Source of the DNA: Artemisia argyi
Taxonomy: Eukaryota > Streptophyta > Magnoliopsida > Asterales > Asteraceae
DNA: 64,000 bases
Direction of reading: 5' to 3'
NCBI GenBank assembly: GCA_030686995.1
Contig: JARVZY010002388.1
Location: forward strand, 598,501-662,500
In this document: positions 42,481 through 54,775 of the stretch, one piece after another
How positions within the stretch are numbered: position 1 is the first letter of the stretch
Layout of the letters: the number at the start of each line of letters is the position of its first letter
Program-made: the position numbers and the translations under genes
Notes under the pieces: generated by a model
What the model was told of the DNA's origin: nothing
Database searches by the model: none
The model's input: only the letters and a program-made list of their open reading frames with translations

Positions 42481-43261
42481 TTGCTTCAAATTGACTTTAC
42501 ACTTAGACTTCTAAGATTGCAAGATAAGGTTGAGCGGCTAAGACACCAAAGAGTTCAAAATACCTCATTTAGAGACATCTATGAATCATATGAGCCTCCA
42601 CCTAGGTTAGATCTTTATGAACAACCTCCATGTTTAAGATCTCGTTTTAGTACGGCCAATAGGAAATGCGACCTAGTTTGCCAAGGAATTATGGAAGGAG
42701 CCGTTGCAACAAACTATAAGTTAGATGAAGCACTAGGTTTGCTATTATCACTACCTAAGAAAACAATTAAGGAGGATTTAGCCGAGCATGATCACATTGA
42801 TCAAAAAGACCTAGGTTTTATGACCAATGACTTTGAATCTCAAGGAACACATGATGAATCCTTTAGGCAAATTGAATATAAGATTATTGAGGATGATCCG
42901 TATGATTCGGACATAGAAGTTGAGATGCCTAGAGAAGCGCGTGAGATACTTAGGAGAATGCTTAGGATAGATTCTACCAAAACATATGATGAGGATATAG
43001 GTGATCTTGACACATGGAATGATGAGGTCAATAACATAAGAATACTCAACCATCATTTGAGGCACACACACACCGCCCGTGACTTACCCGGAAGAAGTAG
43101 AAGAACCTTTAGGAATTCCGATGGAGGTAGAACCCTTGGACCAGGCACCACTTGAGGATATAGGTTTTAATACTTGTAGTGATAACCTTACTCCTAGTTC
43201 TAGGGAATTCCTAGTGTTGATGAACCGAAACCTCAATCTTTACACACCTTTCCATCCTTAG
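42481..43261 (+). pseudogene. orphan acidic ORF of element A, unknown
   Basis: Open from about 42481 for 224 residues (no ATG at the left edge; entry may be further upstream or at MEGAVATNYKL), with RDIYESYEPPPRLDLYEQPP, LLLSLPKKTIKEDLAEHDHI and EMPREAREILRRMLRIDSTK. Near 43070, at an ACACAC run, the likely frame switches to one reading VTYPEEVEEPLGIPMEVEPL, ending at 43261. No Retrotrans_gag, zinc knuckle or protease motif is visible. It is acidic and not recognised. It could be a captured or fast-evolving gag-position protein. Confidence 0.4.
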
Positions 43262-43500
43262 ATATATTTCTAGGAGACAAAAGAGGAACCGACCCACCCA
43301 TCAACCAATATTATCCGGGTAGTTTTAGGATGAAGGAAGCCATTCACTCACCCCCTTCACCTCACGTGGCATATTTCCACCCTAAGGGTGTGTATCACTA
43401 CTTCCACCCGCACTTAATTCAAAGTGTAGGGAAAACCAACCAAATTTTCGTTAAATAAGGGTAGAGTCAGGCTCGTGACTCGAACAAAAACAAGCGCTTA

Positions 43501-43516
43501 TTGGGAGGCAACCCAA
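43501..43516 (+). other. conserved hairpin TTGGGAGGCAACCCAA (element A)
   Basis: 5-bp stem with AGGCAA loop after the coding trace, as in remnant G and element B. Confidence 0.75.
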
Positions 43517-44282
43517 GCTTTATTTATTTAATTGTTTGTTTGTTTATTTGATTTTATTTGTTTCCGTATGCATGTTTTATTTTTGTTGTTTGTGGCTCAT
43601 GTTTCAAAGTAAATTGTGAAAATGATTTATTTTGTTTTTAACTTCGTCTTAATTGCATATAAAGGTATTTTGCAAAAGATAAGTGTAAGGAAGATCCAAA
43701 TTTGTTTATAAGAACGAAATTGAGCATGAACCACAACAATATTAAATGAACATGTGTATTAGTAATTGTTTGAGTCAAATGCTTGTATCAAGTCATAATG
43801 ATGTTTTTCCAGAAATTTTCCGGAAACTTAACATGAAATTTCTGCAGGTCACTTCTGACGGCGTCAGGAATTAATTCCTGACGGTGTCATGTGTAAAATT
43901 CTGGAAATTTTGCTAGTTTTGTTTATACTGGAGTCTTAAAGTTTTTGTTGATTCTTTAGTTTTATAAACTCCAGGAAATCTGCAAACATTCATTCCACAA
44001 GTATTATATCTTTAATTGTTTTGTTTTTATTCCTAAGTCTGGAATTACATCTAGTTGTGAGTTTTCTTTGTTCGGATTGATGCTTTGGGTTTTTGTGATT
44101 GTTTTCTCAGGTTTAACAGGTTATATATGACAAGAAGATGATCTATTTTTCTGGAAGGGAAGCTTTGATTTTTCATTTTCTTGGAGGAAGATCTAACCTT
44201 GTTACCGCACTATCCACACCGAACGAATCAGGGGAGTATTTGCTTTCATTCTTTTACCTGCTTTACTTTTACATTCTTTAAT

Positions 44283-44304
44283 TGAACATTGAGGACAATG
44301 TTCA
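44283..44304 (+). other. AGGA-loop hairpin 1 of element A
   Basis: Arms TGAACATTG and CAATGTTCA (9 bp, perfect) around AGGA, followed by TCCTAAGTGTAAGGGGAGGG and then ATGATGA. Confidence 0.75.
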
Positions 44305-45878
44305 TCCTAAGTGTAAGGGGAGGGTAAATGATGATACCTTATAGGATACATTGTCACTTGAGTTTGTTTGTTTGATGGTAGGTGTGTAATAAAACTATGA
44401 GAAATACTTGTTAGTGTAATTTTAACGCCAAATTTAAATTTTTTTTACAACATTTAGGAGTGAAACTTTAGCCTTAGCAAGCGTCTCATGGATAGGAGTC
44501 GTATGACTAGCACAAAACCGTACTATTCAGAAAAAATTTTCACCCAAATATGTGAGGTTCGCCTTTATATTTGATAGGAAAAGCATTTACTATTAGTGCT
44601 TATGAGTGTACCGGTAGCATTTAGATTCTAGAACTTGCGTTAGTGATGCATCCCGAGACCGCTAGTGAGACTACATTCGTGTAGTAGGATTTACTACATG
44701 ATAAGAGGCATTAGGATCACCCTTGTGTTAAACCCGTATCATAATTACTTGACCATTTAAGTCATATTACTTGGCTAGTAAAGTCAATTAATTTTTCCCA
44801 CACCCTTAGCGTTGTACTCATTTTTAGCACACGAAACCCCTAGTACACCCCTCCGAGCCTATCTTTTCATTTCTAACTTTAAGCATCTTACTTAAAGGAA
44901 GAATTTGTTACAACTCACTTAAATGTACACCCAAATCGCCTTAGCCTTCCGTGTATGCACTCATCTTTAGTGCATTGTTGTTATTTGTTTAAACCCTTAG
45001 TTAATCATCTAATTGATTACATGGTTGCTAAGTCGAGTCATATCCTTGTACATATTGTTTTGGGACGATTAGGACTCATGGGTAAAGTGCTTATGTTATG
45101 GAGTAATGGGGAAGAACATCATTTTATTACCCCCATATGTACGTTAATCTTAAAAGTACTCCAAGTGTTTTAATTATCTTAATTCGAGTCATTAGATAAT
45201 TTATTGTAAAGTATGTAAAAATTCAAGTGTAAGAGAATGTTCATTCCCTATGATGTATTATTTTGGATGGTAGGGTAAGAGTTTATGAAAAAAAAATAAA
45301 AAAATAATAAAAATAAATAAATAAATAAATAAAAATTAAGAAAAAGAAAAAGAAAAAGATAAAAAACATACGGACTACCATCCCGTTTCATTCTATGTTT
45401 ATTTTATGTTTTTGTTATTTTTCATTTATTAGCTTAAGTCGAGTCTAGTCTTGGCTTAGCAACACCATATTGTACATGTAATTAACCAAGATTATTAACC
45501 TGCCACCAGTAAAGATTGTCTTTATCCAACAAAACCGTGTTTTCCATATCCCTACACCTAACGTTATAACCCTTTAAAAAGACCTCTTTGATAGTTTATC
45601 CTAGGTGCTTACGCCATGTGGTGGAGGTTTGATCCTTTCCCAAGCCTATGGTAATCTATTTTGCTATGACAGGTAGTGAGAGATGTTTTCCATTTCCATA
45701 TTGTGATATATACATTATTACACCCGAGAGATGTGAGTATCTAAACACTATTTGTGAGGTGCTAGTATATGACCTCCGTGCTTGTCTTTGGTCTTTAGTG
45801 GAACGATTATTTGTTGTAATTACTTTTATATTAGTGTTAAATGACCCCTAACTTGTATTTTGATTAGAATAAAAGCGC

Positions 45879-45918
45879 ATTTGCTTGAGGACAAGCAAAT
45901 CTCAAGTGTAAGGGTATA
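45879..45918 (+). other. AGGA-loop hairpin 2 and purine tract before the 3' LTR
   Basis: Arms ATTTGCTTG and CAAGCAAAT (9 bp, perfect, 45879-45900) around AGGA, then CTCAAGTGTAAGGGTATA immediately before TGATGAGG of the LTR. GTAAGGG is the weak polypurine tract. Confidence 0.75.
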
Positions 45919-46549
45919 TGATGAGGCGAAAAATGATCCATTTTTAGAGGGTCATTTAAGCCCGGAATTGAATTTATTTGATCAAATATTGCCCTAAATC
46001 GTTCCTTTTGTGATTTTAGGTACTTTTAGAGTGAATTTTGGAAAAGGAAGCATTTCGGACGTTTTTGGAGCATAAAAGTGAAGAAAACGGCAAAGTCTTA
46101 ATTTTCCTTGCTGGGAACAGTACCTGGCGGCGTCACCAATTCCTTAATGACGGCGTCAAGAGGAAAACAAGAGGTGAAGAAGGTAGAGACCATGACGATC
46201 CAGAATGATTTTACACTAGGGCGTGACGGCGTCACCATAGGCCGTCACGGTCCCTTTACTCTTGACGGTCCAGAGGAGAAATGCTCTTGACGGCTTCAGA
46301 TCTGGATCTAGACAATCCGATTTTATTATGGGCGGCGGGTTGACGGCGTCAGAATTTTGTTCTTGACGCCGTCACCTTAGAAAATCTATATATAGTCTTT
46401 GTAATTTTCATTCAAAAGAGAAGAGAATTTTAGGGACGACTTGAATAAACCCTAGCACGAGTTTAACAGTATTTTCAAGGGTTTTCACCCCTTGAATCCT
46501 TTCATGTTCAATTAAGATAAGTATCCTTCGAATTCATTCAATATGTCTA
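45919..46549 (+). repeat. 3' LTR of element A, first part
   Basis: Matches 40883-41513 and is interrupted at 46550 by element B. Continues at 54781. Confidence 0.95.
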
Positions 46550-47956
46550 TGATACGTGGGAATCGCACCAGGCTTTACCTCTCAAGGGATCTTGAGAAGC
46601 TTACAACCCCCACCAGGCAGTGTACCTGATCGTTGTAGTATAGTATAGTGACAAGTACCGGGGGATTGATCGTTCAGCTTCGGAATAGTGTCGCTAGGAT
46701 TAGAAAACCTAAATACTAGTTCTAGAGGTGAGGGATGATTATTTTTGTATTTTTATATTTTTTAGAAAGCAAGTAAAAATCTCGGGTTTGAAGGATTTGG
46801 GCGGAATTAGTTGCTAATCAACTAACCCAATACTAAAGATGCAATCAAAATAAAATACTATAAATGAAAATAAACTAAATTATACTAAAGTTGTGAGCAA
46901 TAAGTGGAGAAAATGTGTTTACTTAGATTTCACTACTCCCTTGACATCTTTTACACGTTAATTACTTGTTATAATTGCATGGATGACGGATCGTATTCCT
47001 TAATACCATTCATGGGGTGGCACACTTAACTCCCCAATTCTATGAGCTCTTATCTCCTCCTACACCATGCCCAACACAACTATAGGGATTTTAAACAGTG
47101 GCTCATGCATTAAATACAACCAATAAAGACCTAGTGCGCGTCGGTTCATGTTTCTTAAGACGTTCAAGCATGTTACCAATTGGAGATCTGCCAGTTTTCT
47201 TAAGCCTAACATATAAATCATTCATCCAAGACAAGTATAAACAAGTAATCAACACATAATTAACATCTAGGTTTCATTAGATCCAAGCAAACACAAGATA
47301 GATCTAGCCTAGCATGATGGAATTAAGACAAGAACAAGATATAGACAACCAACACATAGACATATTGATTGAATTAAAAGAACACTTATCTCAATTACAC
47401 ATGAAAGGTATCAAGGGCTTGGAACCCTTGAAAAACCTGTAAAATTCGCACCAAAATCGTACTTAGGGTTTCTCCAAAACTTCTCTCCTTTTAATGTGAA
47501 AATTAGAAAACTATATATAGGAAAAGAGGTCTGACGGCGTCAAGACCAACCGTGTGACGCCGTCACCTCGCCGCCAAAACTATTCTCGGACTGCCTTGAT
47601 CTACATTTGACGCCGTCAAGACTTAATCATTTCCAGGTCGTCATGACTTTTACTCTTGACGCCCTACCTTCGTGACGCCGTCAAATCTGTACTGGATCGT
47701 CATGGAATTTTGCTCTTGACACCGTCAGGGAGTTACTCTTGACGCCGTCACCTACTGTTCCCAGCATGGAAAATTAAGACTTTGGCGTTTTCTTCACTTT
47801 TATGCTCCAAAAACGTCCGAATTGCTTCCTTTTCCAGATTTCTCTCCCAAAGTACCTAAAATCACAAAAGGAACGATTTAGGGCAATATTTGATCAAATA
47901 AATTCGAATTCGGGCTTAAATGACCCCCTAAAAACGGATCATTTTTCGCCTCATCA
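46550..47956 (-). repeat. 3' LTR of element B
   Basis: 1407 bp. The minus strand begins TGATGAGGCG and ends CCCACGTATCA. Contains the TGACGNCGTCA array (about 47522-47753) and the tRNA-Asp-like word at 46631-46644. Confidence 0.95.
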
Positions 47957-48557
47957 TATACCCTTACACTTGAGATTTGCTTGTCCTCAAGCAAATGCGC
48001 TTTTATTCTACTCAAAATACAAGTTAGGGGTCATTTAACACTAATATAAAAGTAATTAGAACAAATAATCGTTCCACTAAAGACCAATAGACAAGCACAG
48101 AGGTCATACACTAGCACCTCACAAATAGTGTTTAGATACTCACATCTCTCGGGTGTAATAACGTGTAAATTACAATATGGAAACGGAAGATATCTCTCAC
48201 TACCTGTCATAGCAAAATAGATTACCATAGGCTTGAGAAAGGATCAAACCTCCACCACATGGCATAAGCACCTAGGATAAACTATCAAAGAGGTCTTTTA
48301 AAGGGTTGTAACGTTAGGTGTAGGGATATGAAATACACGGTTTTGTTGGATAAAGGAAGTTTTACTGGTGGCGAGTTAACAATCTTGGTTAATTACATGT
48401 ACAAGATGGCGTTGCTAAGCCAAGACTAGACTCGACTTAAGCTAATAAATGAAAAATAACAAAAACAAAAAATAAACATAGAATAAAAAGGGATGGTAGT
48501 CCGTATGTTTTTTCTCTTTTCCTTTTTCTATTTTTTTTTCTTTTTCTTGATTTTTTC

Positions 48558-48606
<49 letters not shown>

Positions 48607-50450
48607 TCTTGCCCTACCATCCAAAATAATACATCATAGGGAATGAATATTCTCCTTACACTTGAATCTTTACATACATTACATTAAACTAATCTAATGA
48701 CTCGAATTAAGAAAATCAAAACACCTGGAGCACTTTTAAGATTAACGTACATATGGGGGTACTAATATGATGTTCTTCCCCATTACTCCATACAATAAGT
48801 ACTTACCCATGAGTCCCAATCATCCCAAAACAATATGTACAAGGATATGACTCGACTTAGCAACCATGTAATCAATTAGATAGTTAACTTAGGGTTTAAC
48901 AAATAACAATAATACACTAAAAATGAGCGCATACACGGAAGGCTAAGGCGATTTGGTTGTACATTTAAGTGGGGTGTAACAAATTCTTCCTTTAAGTAAA
49001 ATTATTAAAGATAGAAACGAAAAGATAGGCTCGGAGGGGTGTACTAGGGGTATCATGTACTAAAAATGAGTACAACGCTAAGGGTGTGGGAAAAATTAGT
49101 TGACTTAACTAGCCAAATAATATGACTTAAATGGTCAAGTAATTATGATAAAGGTTTAACACAAGGGTAATCCTAATGCCTCTTATCATGTAGTAAATCC
49201 TACCACACGAATGTAGTCTCACTAGCGGTCTCGGGATGCATCACTAACGCAAGTTCTAGAATCTAAATGCTACCGGTACACTCATAAGCACTAATAGTAA
49301 ATGCTTTTCCTATCAAATCTAAAAGCGAACCTCACATATTTGGGTGGAAAATTTTTCTGAATATACGGTTATGTGATAATCATACAATCTCCTATCCATG
49401 AGACGCTTGCTATGGCTAAAGTTTCACTCCTAAATGTTGTAAAAAATTTTAAATTTGGCGCTAAAATTGCACTAACAAGTATTTCTCATAGTTTTATTAC
49501 ACATCTACCATCAAACAAAACAAACTAAAGCGAAAGTGCATATGTAAGGTATCATCTTTTTACCCTCCCCTTACACTTAGGATGAACATTGTCCCCGATG
49601 TTCAAGTAAAGAATGTAAAAGTGAAAAAGTAAAAAAGAATGAAATCAAATACTCCCCTGATTCGCTCGGTATGGATAATAAGGTGGCCAGGTTAAATCTT
49701 CCTCCAAGAAAATGAACAATCAAAGCTTCCCTTCCAGAATGTAAATCATCTTCTTGTCATACATAACCTATAAAACATGATAAAATAGACAAGACAACCT
49801 CGCATAAAATCGGCGGCATCCTATATAAGTTACTAAATCCTAGAAAACAAGATAAGATATAATGCTTGTGGAATGAAGTTTGCAGATCTCCTGGAGATTA
49901 TAAAACTTAATAATTCACAAAAACCATAAGACTCCGTTAGAAAAACAAAACCGGTAAAATTTCCAGATTTTTACACTTGACGCCGTCAAGAGTAAACTCT
50001 TGACGCCGTCAGAAGTGACCTGCAGAAATTCTTATGTTAAGTTTCCGGAAAATTTCTGGAAAAACTTGGTCCTACTTCCTGGAAAATCCTGCAAAACTTC
50101 ATTATGACTCAATACAAGCATTTGACTCTAACAAATACGAACATACATGTTCATTTAATATTGTGGAGAATCATGATCGGTTTGTTTCTTGAAAACATAT
50201 TTGGGGTTTCCCCTTACACATATCTTTTGCAAAAATACCTTTAGGTGGAGTTAAGACTAGGCCAAAACAACAAAGTAAAGTATTTCCACTATTTAGTTTA
50301 GAAACATGATCTACCAACAATAAAAATTAAGCATGCATACGGAAGCAAATAACAAACAAACAAATAAAATCACACAAAACATGGGTTGCCTCCCAAGAAG
50401 CGCTTTTCTTTATTTACGAGTCTTGTAGCTAGACTCAAGGTCATGGGTTA
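47957..50450 (-). other. non-coding 3' interior of element B
   Basis: Collinear with 43480-45918 of A. Hairpin 2 with its purine tract lies at about 47957-47998, hairpin 1 (loop mutated toward GGGG) at about 49584-49605, and the AGGCAA hairpin at 50382-50396. A T-run stands at 48560-48602 where A has an A-rich repeat. Confidence 0.75.
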
Positions 50451-52496
50451 CTACGTAACCTCATCATTGGTTCCACTCTCTAGGTCGTCTTCTAAACTAG
50501 TATCGCTTTCATAGTGTAAGTACTTCGGGTCTTCGAACTCGAAGATATCCTTTCGATACTTAGAACCAAGCTTACTAACATCCTTAAAGAATCCACATGA
50601 TAAATCAGAAGTGTCCTTACACCCTCTCCGAACATCTTCATCGCACAGAATAAGTTGGGAACTTATCTTATCAAGCCCGTCACAATCGATTTCCTTAAGG
50701 TCTCTTCTCTTGTATGGCGTTTGGTATGAAACCCTCCTAATCCCATCTGCGAAGGTCATAATACCGTTCCGATCATCAATTATCAGATTAGTGATCTCGC
50801 AAAATGGCGCTCCAAAAACAATTTGTGATAATCTAGGGTCGACATAGTCTTCGATGTTGTCCACGATCGTAAATTCCATAGTAAATGCCATATTTCCTAC
50901 AAACACCTGGATTTCATGATCCTTACCAACCACTTTCTCTCCCTTGTAAATCATTCCCCATCTGCAGATATTGTTATAATGGAATAAGGACATAAAATTC
51001 TTTGGCAGGAATACGTTAATGTAGACGTTATCGAAGTACTTATGACCAATCATGCAGGGGATTTTGAGATTATTCGGATTACGCCGTCTTATCTTCTCCG
51101 ACTCCCCATCCTTCGACCCATATATATTCCCCTCAAGGGAAGGACGATACTTGTACACCTCCTCATTACCCCTACGAAAAATTACATTCTTAACACCATT
51201 GGTGAATAATGCACTACCATCTTTCTCATCAAGGATCACTCCCGATTCATTGATAAATGGCTTCCCAAGAACAAGGTTGGTTAACGTTTGATTGGTGAGA
51301 GGCTCTACGTCATCGACCACGGCGAGGTCAGTATTGTAAACAAGCTCTCCTACCCTGATTGATAAATTATTCATTACCCTTTCGCACGCAATGCATTTTG
51401 GGAAGGTCTCATGGTATAAGGAAAGGGGGATTGGGTTGACTGGGGAGCTAGGATCTATATGACTATCGGTTAGGAGCTTTTCCTTAATGGTGCAGGAGAT
51501 CTTGAAAACTTTATGGTTATCTTCCTTAGTCCTATCGCTACTCCCACTAGTAACATTCTCCATTTTTCTCTCAGGTTCTTCTATAATAGATTTACCCAAA
51601 ATGGTTGGATTTCTCTCATGCTCTTCCGATCTCTCTTTCTCTTCATCCGATTTGCCAGATTCTCGCGCACTGTACTGCTCGGACGAGTCGGTAGGTTTTC
51701 TGGCCGAATCGTGGTCTACCCTTAAGGTCTCATCTTTAGCTATATGACCAAATTTGTTAGTTTGTTGCTGGGTTGAGTTGGGTGTAAAAGCAGATATCGT
51801 GGTGATGGTGTTTACGAAATGGGTTGGTCCTAGGGGGTTGACAGGTTCTTTTCCTTTAGGGGATAGATGTTTGAATAACTTGCTAGGGCTTTTTATTTTC
51901 ACAGGGGAGGTTGGTGGACTCATGACGGTAACAGACTTAACCTCATCAACGTGAATGGGCTTATTAACAACATGCTCTTTGATAGCAGTTAACAGATCAC
52001 GAATCTTGTTGTTCACATCAGCTTGCTGTTGTCTAAATTTAGCCTCGAGCGTAGAGAGCTGTAATTCTTGAGATAGAATGAATTTTTTTAGGGTATCTTC
52101 ACAGCTTTGCCTGGGAATGCCTTGTGACAGAAAATGCTCGGACCAAGTGAGTGGTGAGGAGTCATTAAAAGATACGCTCCGCGTTTGGTACCCTTTGAAA
52201 TTAGGTTTATCCTTCCATGCCTCATAGGCCTCGCCAGAAGTTCGAGGGCCTTGACCCACGTGTGATGACGTGAATTCGTTATAAGCACGTTTTGGAAGCT
52301 CCATGCAGTTATGAGTCTCGTGAGGGCCACTACATAATTTACATGTAGAAGCGATTCTGCTTACTTGGCTTAAGGATTTTGGAGCTTCGTAAGATTTCAT
52401 GAGAGACTTGACTCGACCTTCAAGTTCCATGATCCTACGGTCGGGAGTGCTAGAATTGTTCGAAGGCAAAGATATTGCCTTGACCGTTTTGTTCAA
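50451..52496 (-). CDS. gag C-terminal part with two retropepsin-like domains (element B)
   Basis: 681 residues after a TAG that separates it from the gag core. A knuckle of form CKLCSGPHETHNC is near residue 52. After a charged linker there are two successive protease-like folds. In the first, HIDPSSPVNPIPLSLY stands where an active enzyme has D-T/S-G, keeping Asp but not Gly, and ends with LVLGKPF. In the second, VYINVFLPKNFMSL has no Asp motif, and QIVFGAPF closes it. It ends in an acidic tail. No RT follows. Both folds are probably catalytically dead, or structural. Remnant G encodes a counterpart of the second fold. It was one frame with 52554-53207 before the stop arose. Confidence 0.7.
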   Translation of the reverse strand: MNKTVKAISLPSNNSSTPDRRIMELEGRVKSLMKSYEAPKSLSQVSRIASTCKLCSGPHETHNCMELPKRAYNEFTSSHVGQGPRTSGEAYEAWKDKPNFKGYQTRSVSFNDSSPLTWSEHFLSQGIPRQSCEDTLKKFILSQELQLSTLEAKFRQQQADVNNKIRDLLTAIKEHVVNKPIHVDEVKSVTVMSPPTSPVKIKSPSKLFKHLSPKGKEPVNPLGPTHFVNTITTISAFTPNSTQQQTNKFGHIAKDETLRVDHDSARKPTDSSEQYSARESGKSDEEKERSEEHERNPTILGKSIIEEPERKMENVTSGSSDRTKEDNHKVFKISCTIKEKLLTDSHIDPSSPVNPIPLSLYHETFPKCIACERVMNNLSIRVGELVYNTDLAVVDDVEPLTNQTLTNLVLGKPFINESGVILDEKDGSALFTNGVKNVIFRRGNEEVYKYRPSLEGNIYGSKDGESEKIRRRNPNNLKIPCMIGHKYFDNVYINVFLPKNFMSLFHYNNICRWGMIYKGEKVVGKDHEIQVFVGNMAFTMEFTIVDNIEDYVDPRLSQIVFGAPFCEITNLIIDDRNGIMTFADGIRRVSYQTPYKRRDLKEIDCDGLDKISSQLILCDEDVRRGCKDTSDLSCGFFKDVSKLGSKYRKDIFEFEDPKYLHYESDTSLEDDLESGTNDEVT

Positions 52497-52553
52497 GTCG
52501 CGGGAGTCATTCCAACTTTCGTTGTCATAGAGAGCAAGATCTTCTATGAGTTC

Positions 52554-53207
52554 CTATGATTGTTCCGCACTTAGATCACGTAGCTTACCACCGGCCGATT
52601 GGTCAATGGCTCGCCTCGTGGAGATGTTGATATGGTCATAAAAGATTTGGACTTGGAGCCAAAGATCTATGCCATGATGAGGGACTTTTTGGAGTAAGTC
52701 CTTGAAATGAGTCCATGCTTCATAAAGAGATTCATTTTGACGTTGTTGGAACATCAAGATGTCATTTCTAAGCTTAGTAGTTCTCCCCGGTGGGAAAAAT
52801 TGAGCAAGGAAACGAGTGGTGAGATCATCCCATGTGGTGATGGATCCCGCGGGTAAACGCTCAAGCCATTGACTAGCTTGATCCCGTAGAGAGAATTGGA
52901 ATAGGCGTAATCGGGTTGTCTCTCTAGTTGCAACATCTAGGTCTATAGAATCTATGATTTTGAGGAAGTCCTTAAGATGTTGGTTTGGATCTTCGGAACG
53001 AAGTCCATGGAATGCACATCCGCTTTGCACCAACCGGATGGTGTCGGATCGCAAGGGGGTCACATTGGCTCCGGTGAGCTCAATGGTGTTTCGGTAGCCT
53101 TGGTGGCTAGGTCGGGAATACTCTCCTAAGGTTCGGGGCCTAAGGGGTTCTAATGGTGAATTTTGTTGTGGTGGGATGACGGGTTCAAAGATGTTCCCGT
53201 TGTCCAT
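52554..53207 (-). pseudogene. Retrotrans_gag core (element B), ends at TAG
   Basis: 217 residues from MDNGNIFEPVIPPQQNSPLE. The Ty3-type capsid signature is clear: FHGLRSEDPNQHLKDFLKI, RLRLFQFSLRDQASQWLERL, DLTTRFLAQFFPPGRTTKLR and FQQRQNESLYEAWTHFKDLL. A TAG at 52554-52556, in the place of a probable Trp (TGG), ends it. The same frame goes on through LIEDLALYDNESW into the 681-residue part, so the original ORF was about 918 residues. Gag would build particles. It starts about 165 bases inside the primer-binding site. Confidence 0.85.
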
Positions 53208-53347
53208 GATGTCGGGTGGTTACGAACAAAGGCACAAAGAAATAAGATAGACTAAAGAGAACCAAAAAATAAAAATAAAATCTTACTAGAAAGGAATCTA
53301 GCAAGTAGACCTAATAAAAAGAAATTCTAACCTAGACAATAACTATT

Positions 53348-53366
53348 CCCCGGGCTGCGGTGCCAA
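53348..53366 (-). other. primer-binding site of element B (tRNA-Asp-like)
   Basis: The minus strand reads TGGCACCGCAGCCCGGGGA just inside the LTR, with the same spacing as in element A. Confidence 0.65.
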
Positions 53367-53371
53367 AAACT

Positions 53372-54775
53372 TGATACGTGGGAATCGCACTAGGCTTTAC
53401 CTCTCAAGGGATCTTGAGAAGCTTACAACCCCCACCAGGCAGTGTACCTGATCGTTGTAGTATAGTATAGTGACAAGTACCGGGGGATTGATCGTTCAGC
53501 TTAGGAATAGTGTCGCTAGGATTAGAAAACCTAAATACTAGTTCTAAAGGTGAGGGATGATTATTTTTGTATTTTTATATTTTTTAGAAAGCAAGTAAAA
53601 ATCTCGGGTTTGAAGGATTTGGGCGGAATTAGTTGCTAATCAACTAACCCAATACTAAAGATGCAATCAAAATAAAATACTAGAAATGAAAATAAACTAA
53701 ATTATACTAAAGTTGTGAACAATAAGTGGAGAAAATGTGTTTACTTAGATTTCACTACTCCCTAGACATCTTTTACACGTTAATTACTTGTTATAATTGC
53801 ATGGATGATGGATCGTATTCCTTAATACCATTCATGGGGTGGCACACTTAACTCCCCAATTCTATGAGCTCTTATCTCCTCCTACACCATGCCCAACACA
53901 ACTATAGGGATTTTAAACAGTGGCTCATGCATTAAATACAACCAATAAAGACCTAGTGCGCGTCGATTCATGTTTCTTAAGACGTTCAAGCATGTTATCA
54001 ATTGGAGATCTGCCAGTTTTCTTAAGCCTAACATATAAATCATTCATCCAAGACAAGTATAAACAAGTAATCAACACATAATTAACATCTAGGTTTCATT
54101 AGATCCAAGCAAACACAAGATAGATCTAGCCTAGCATGATGGAATTAAGACAAGAACAAGATATAGACAACCAACACATAGACATATTGATTGAATTAAA
54201 AGAACACTTATCTCAATTACACATGAAAGGTATCAAGGGCTTGGAACCCTTGAAAAACCTGTAAAATTCGCACCAAAATCGTACTTAGGGTTTCTCCAAA
54301 ACTTCTCTCCTTTTAATGTGAAAATTAGAAAACTATATATAGGAAAAGAGGTCTGACGGCGTCAAGACCAACCTTGTGACGCCGTCACCTCGCCGCCAAA
54401 ACTATTCTCGGATTGCCTTGATCTACATTTGACGCTGTCAAGACTTAATCATTTCCAGGCCGTCATGACTTTTACTCTTGACGCCCTACCTTCGTGACGC
54501 TGTCAAATCTGTACTGGATCGTCATGGAATTTTGCTCTTGACGCCGTCAGGGAGTTAATCTTGATGCCGTCACCTACTGTTCCCAACATGAAAAATTAAG
54601 ACTTTGGCGTTTTCACTTTTATGCTCCAAAAACGTCCGAATTGCTTCCTTTTCCAGATTTCTCTCCCAAAGTACCTAAAATCACAAAAGGAACGATTTAG
54701 GGCAATATTTGATCAAATAAATTCGAATTCGGGCTTAAATGACCCCCTAAAAACGGATCATTTTTCGCCTCATCA
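53372..54775 (-). repeat. 5' LTR of element B
   Basis: 1404 bp, near-identical to 46550-47956. tRNA-Asp-like word at 53453-53466; U3 palindrome array at about 54354-54580. Confidence 0.95.

Larger units (their letters stand above)
43262..45918 (+). other. non-coding 3' interior of element A
   Basis: No open frame of interest. Holds the hairpins at 43501, 44283 and 45879, TGACGGCGTCA near 43858 and a variant near 43879, and an A-rich simple repeat at 45285-45370. Confidence 0.7.
46550..54775 (-). mobile_element. pol-less LTR retrotransposon B nested in A, TSD GTCTA
   Basis: 8226 bp, minus strand, flanked by GTCTA at 46545-46549 and 54776-54780. LTRs 46550-47956 and 53372-54775 differ at about 20 positions plus one 3-bp indel (about 1.5%). 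Carries one long gag/protease-like frame with a single stop and a 2.5-kb non-coding 3' part. RT, RNase H and integrase are absent. Same LTR family as A. Confidence 0.95.

Noticed and set aside
47802..48038. Repeated 66-78 residue frames (LQKRPNCFLFQISLPKYL) at 47802, 54621 and 58194
   Set aside because: They lie in the U3 parts of family A/B LTRs, share a sequence only because the LTRs do, and have no gene context.
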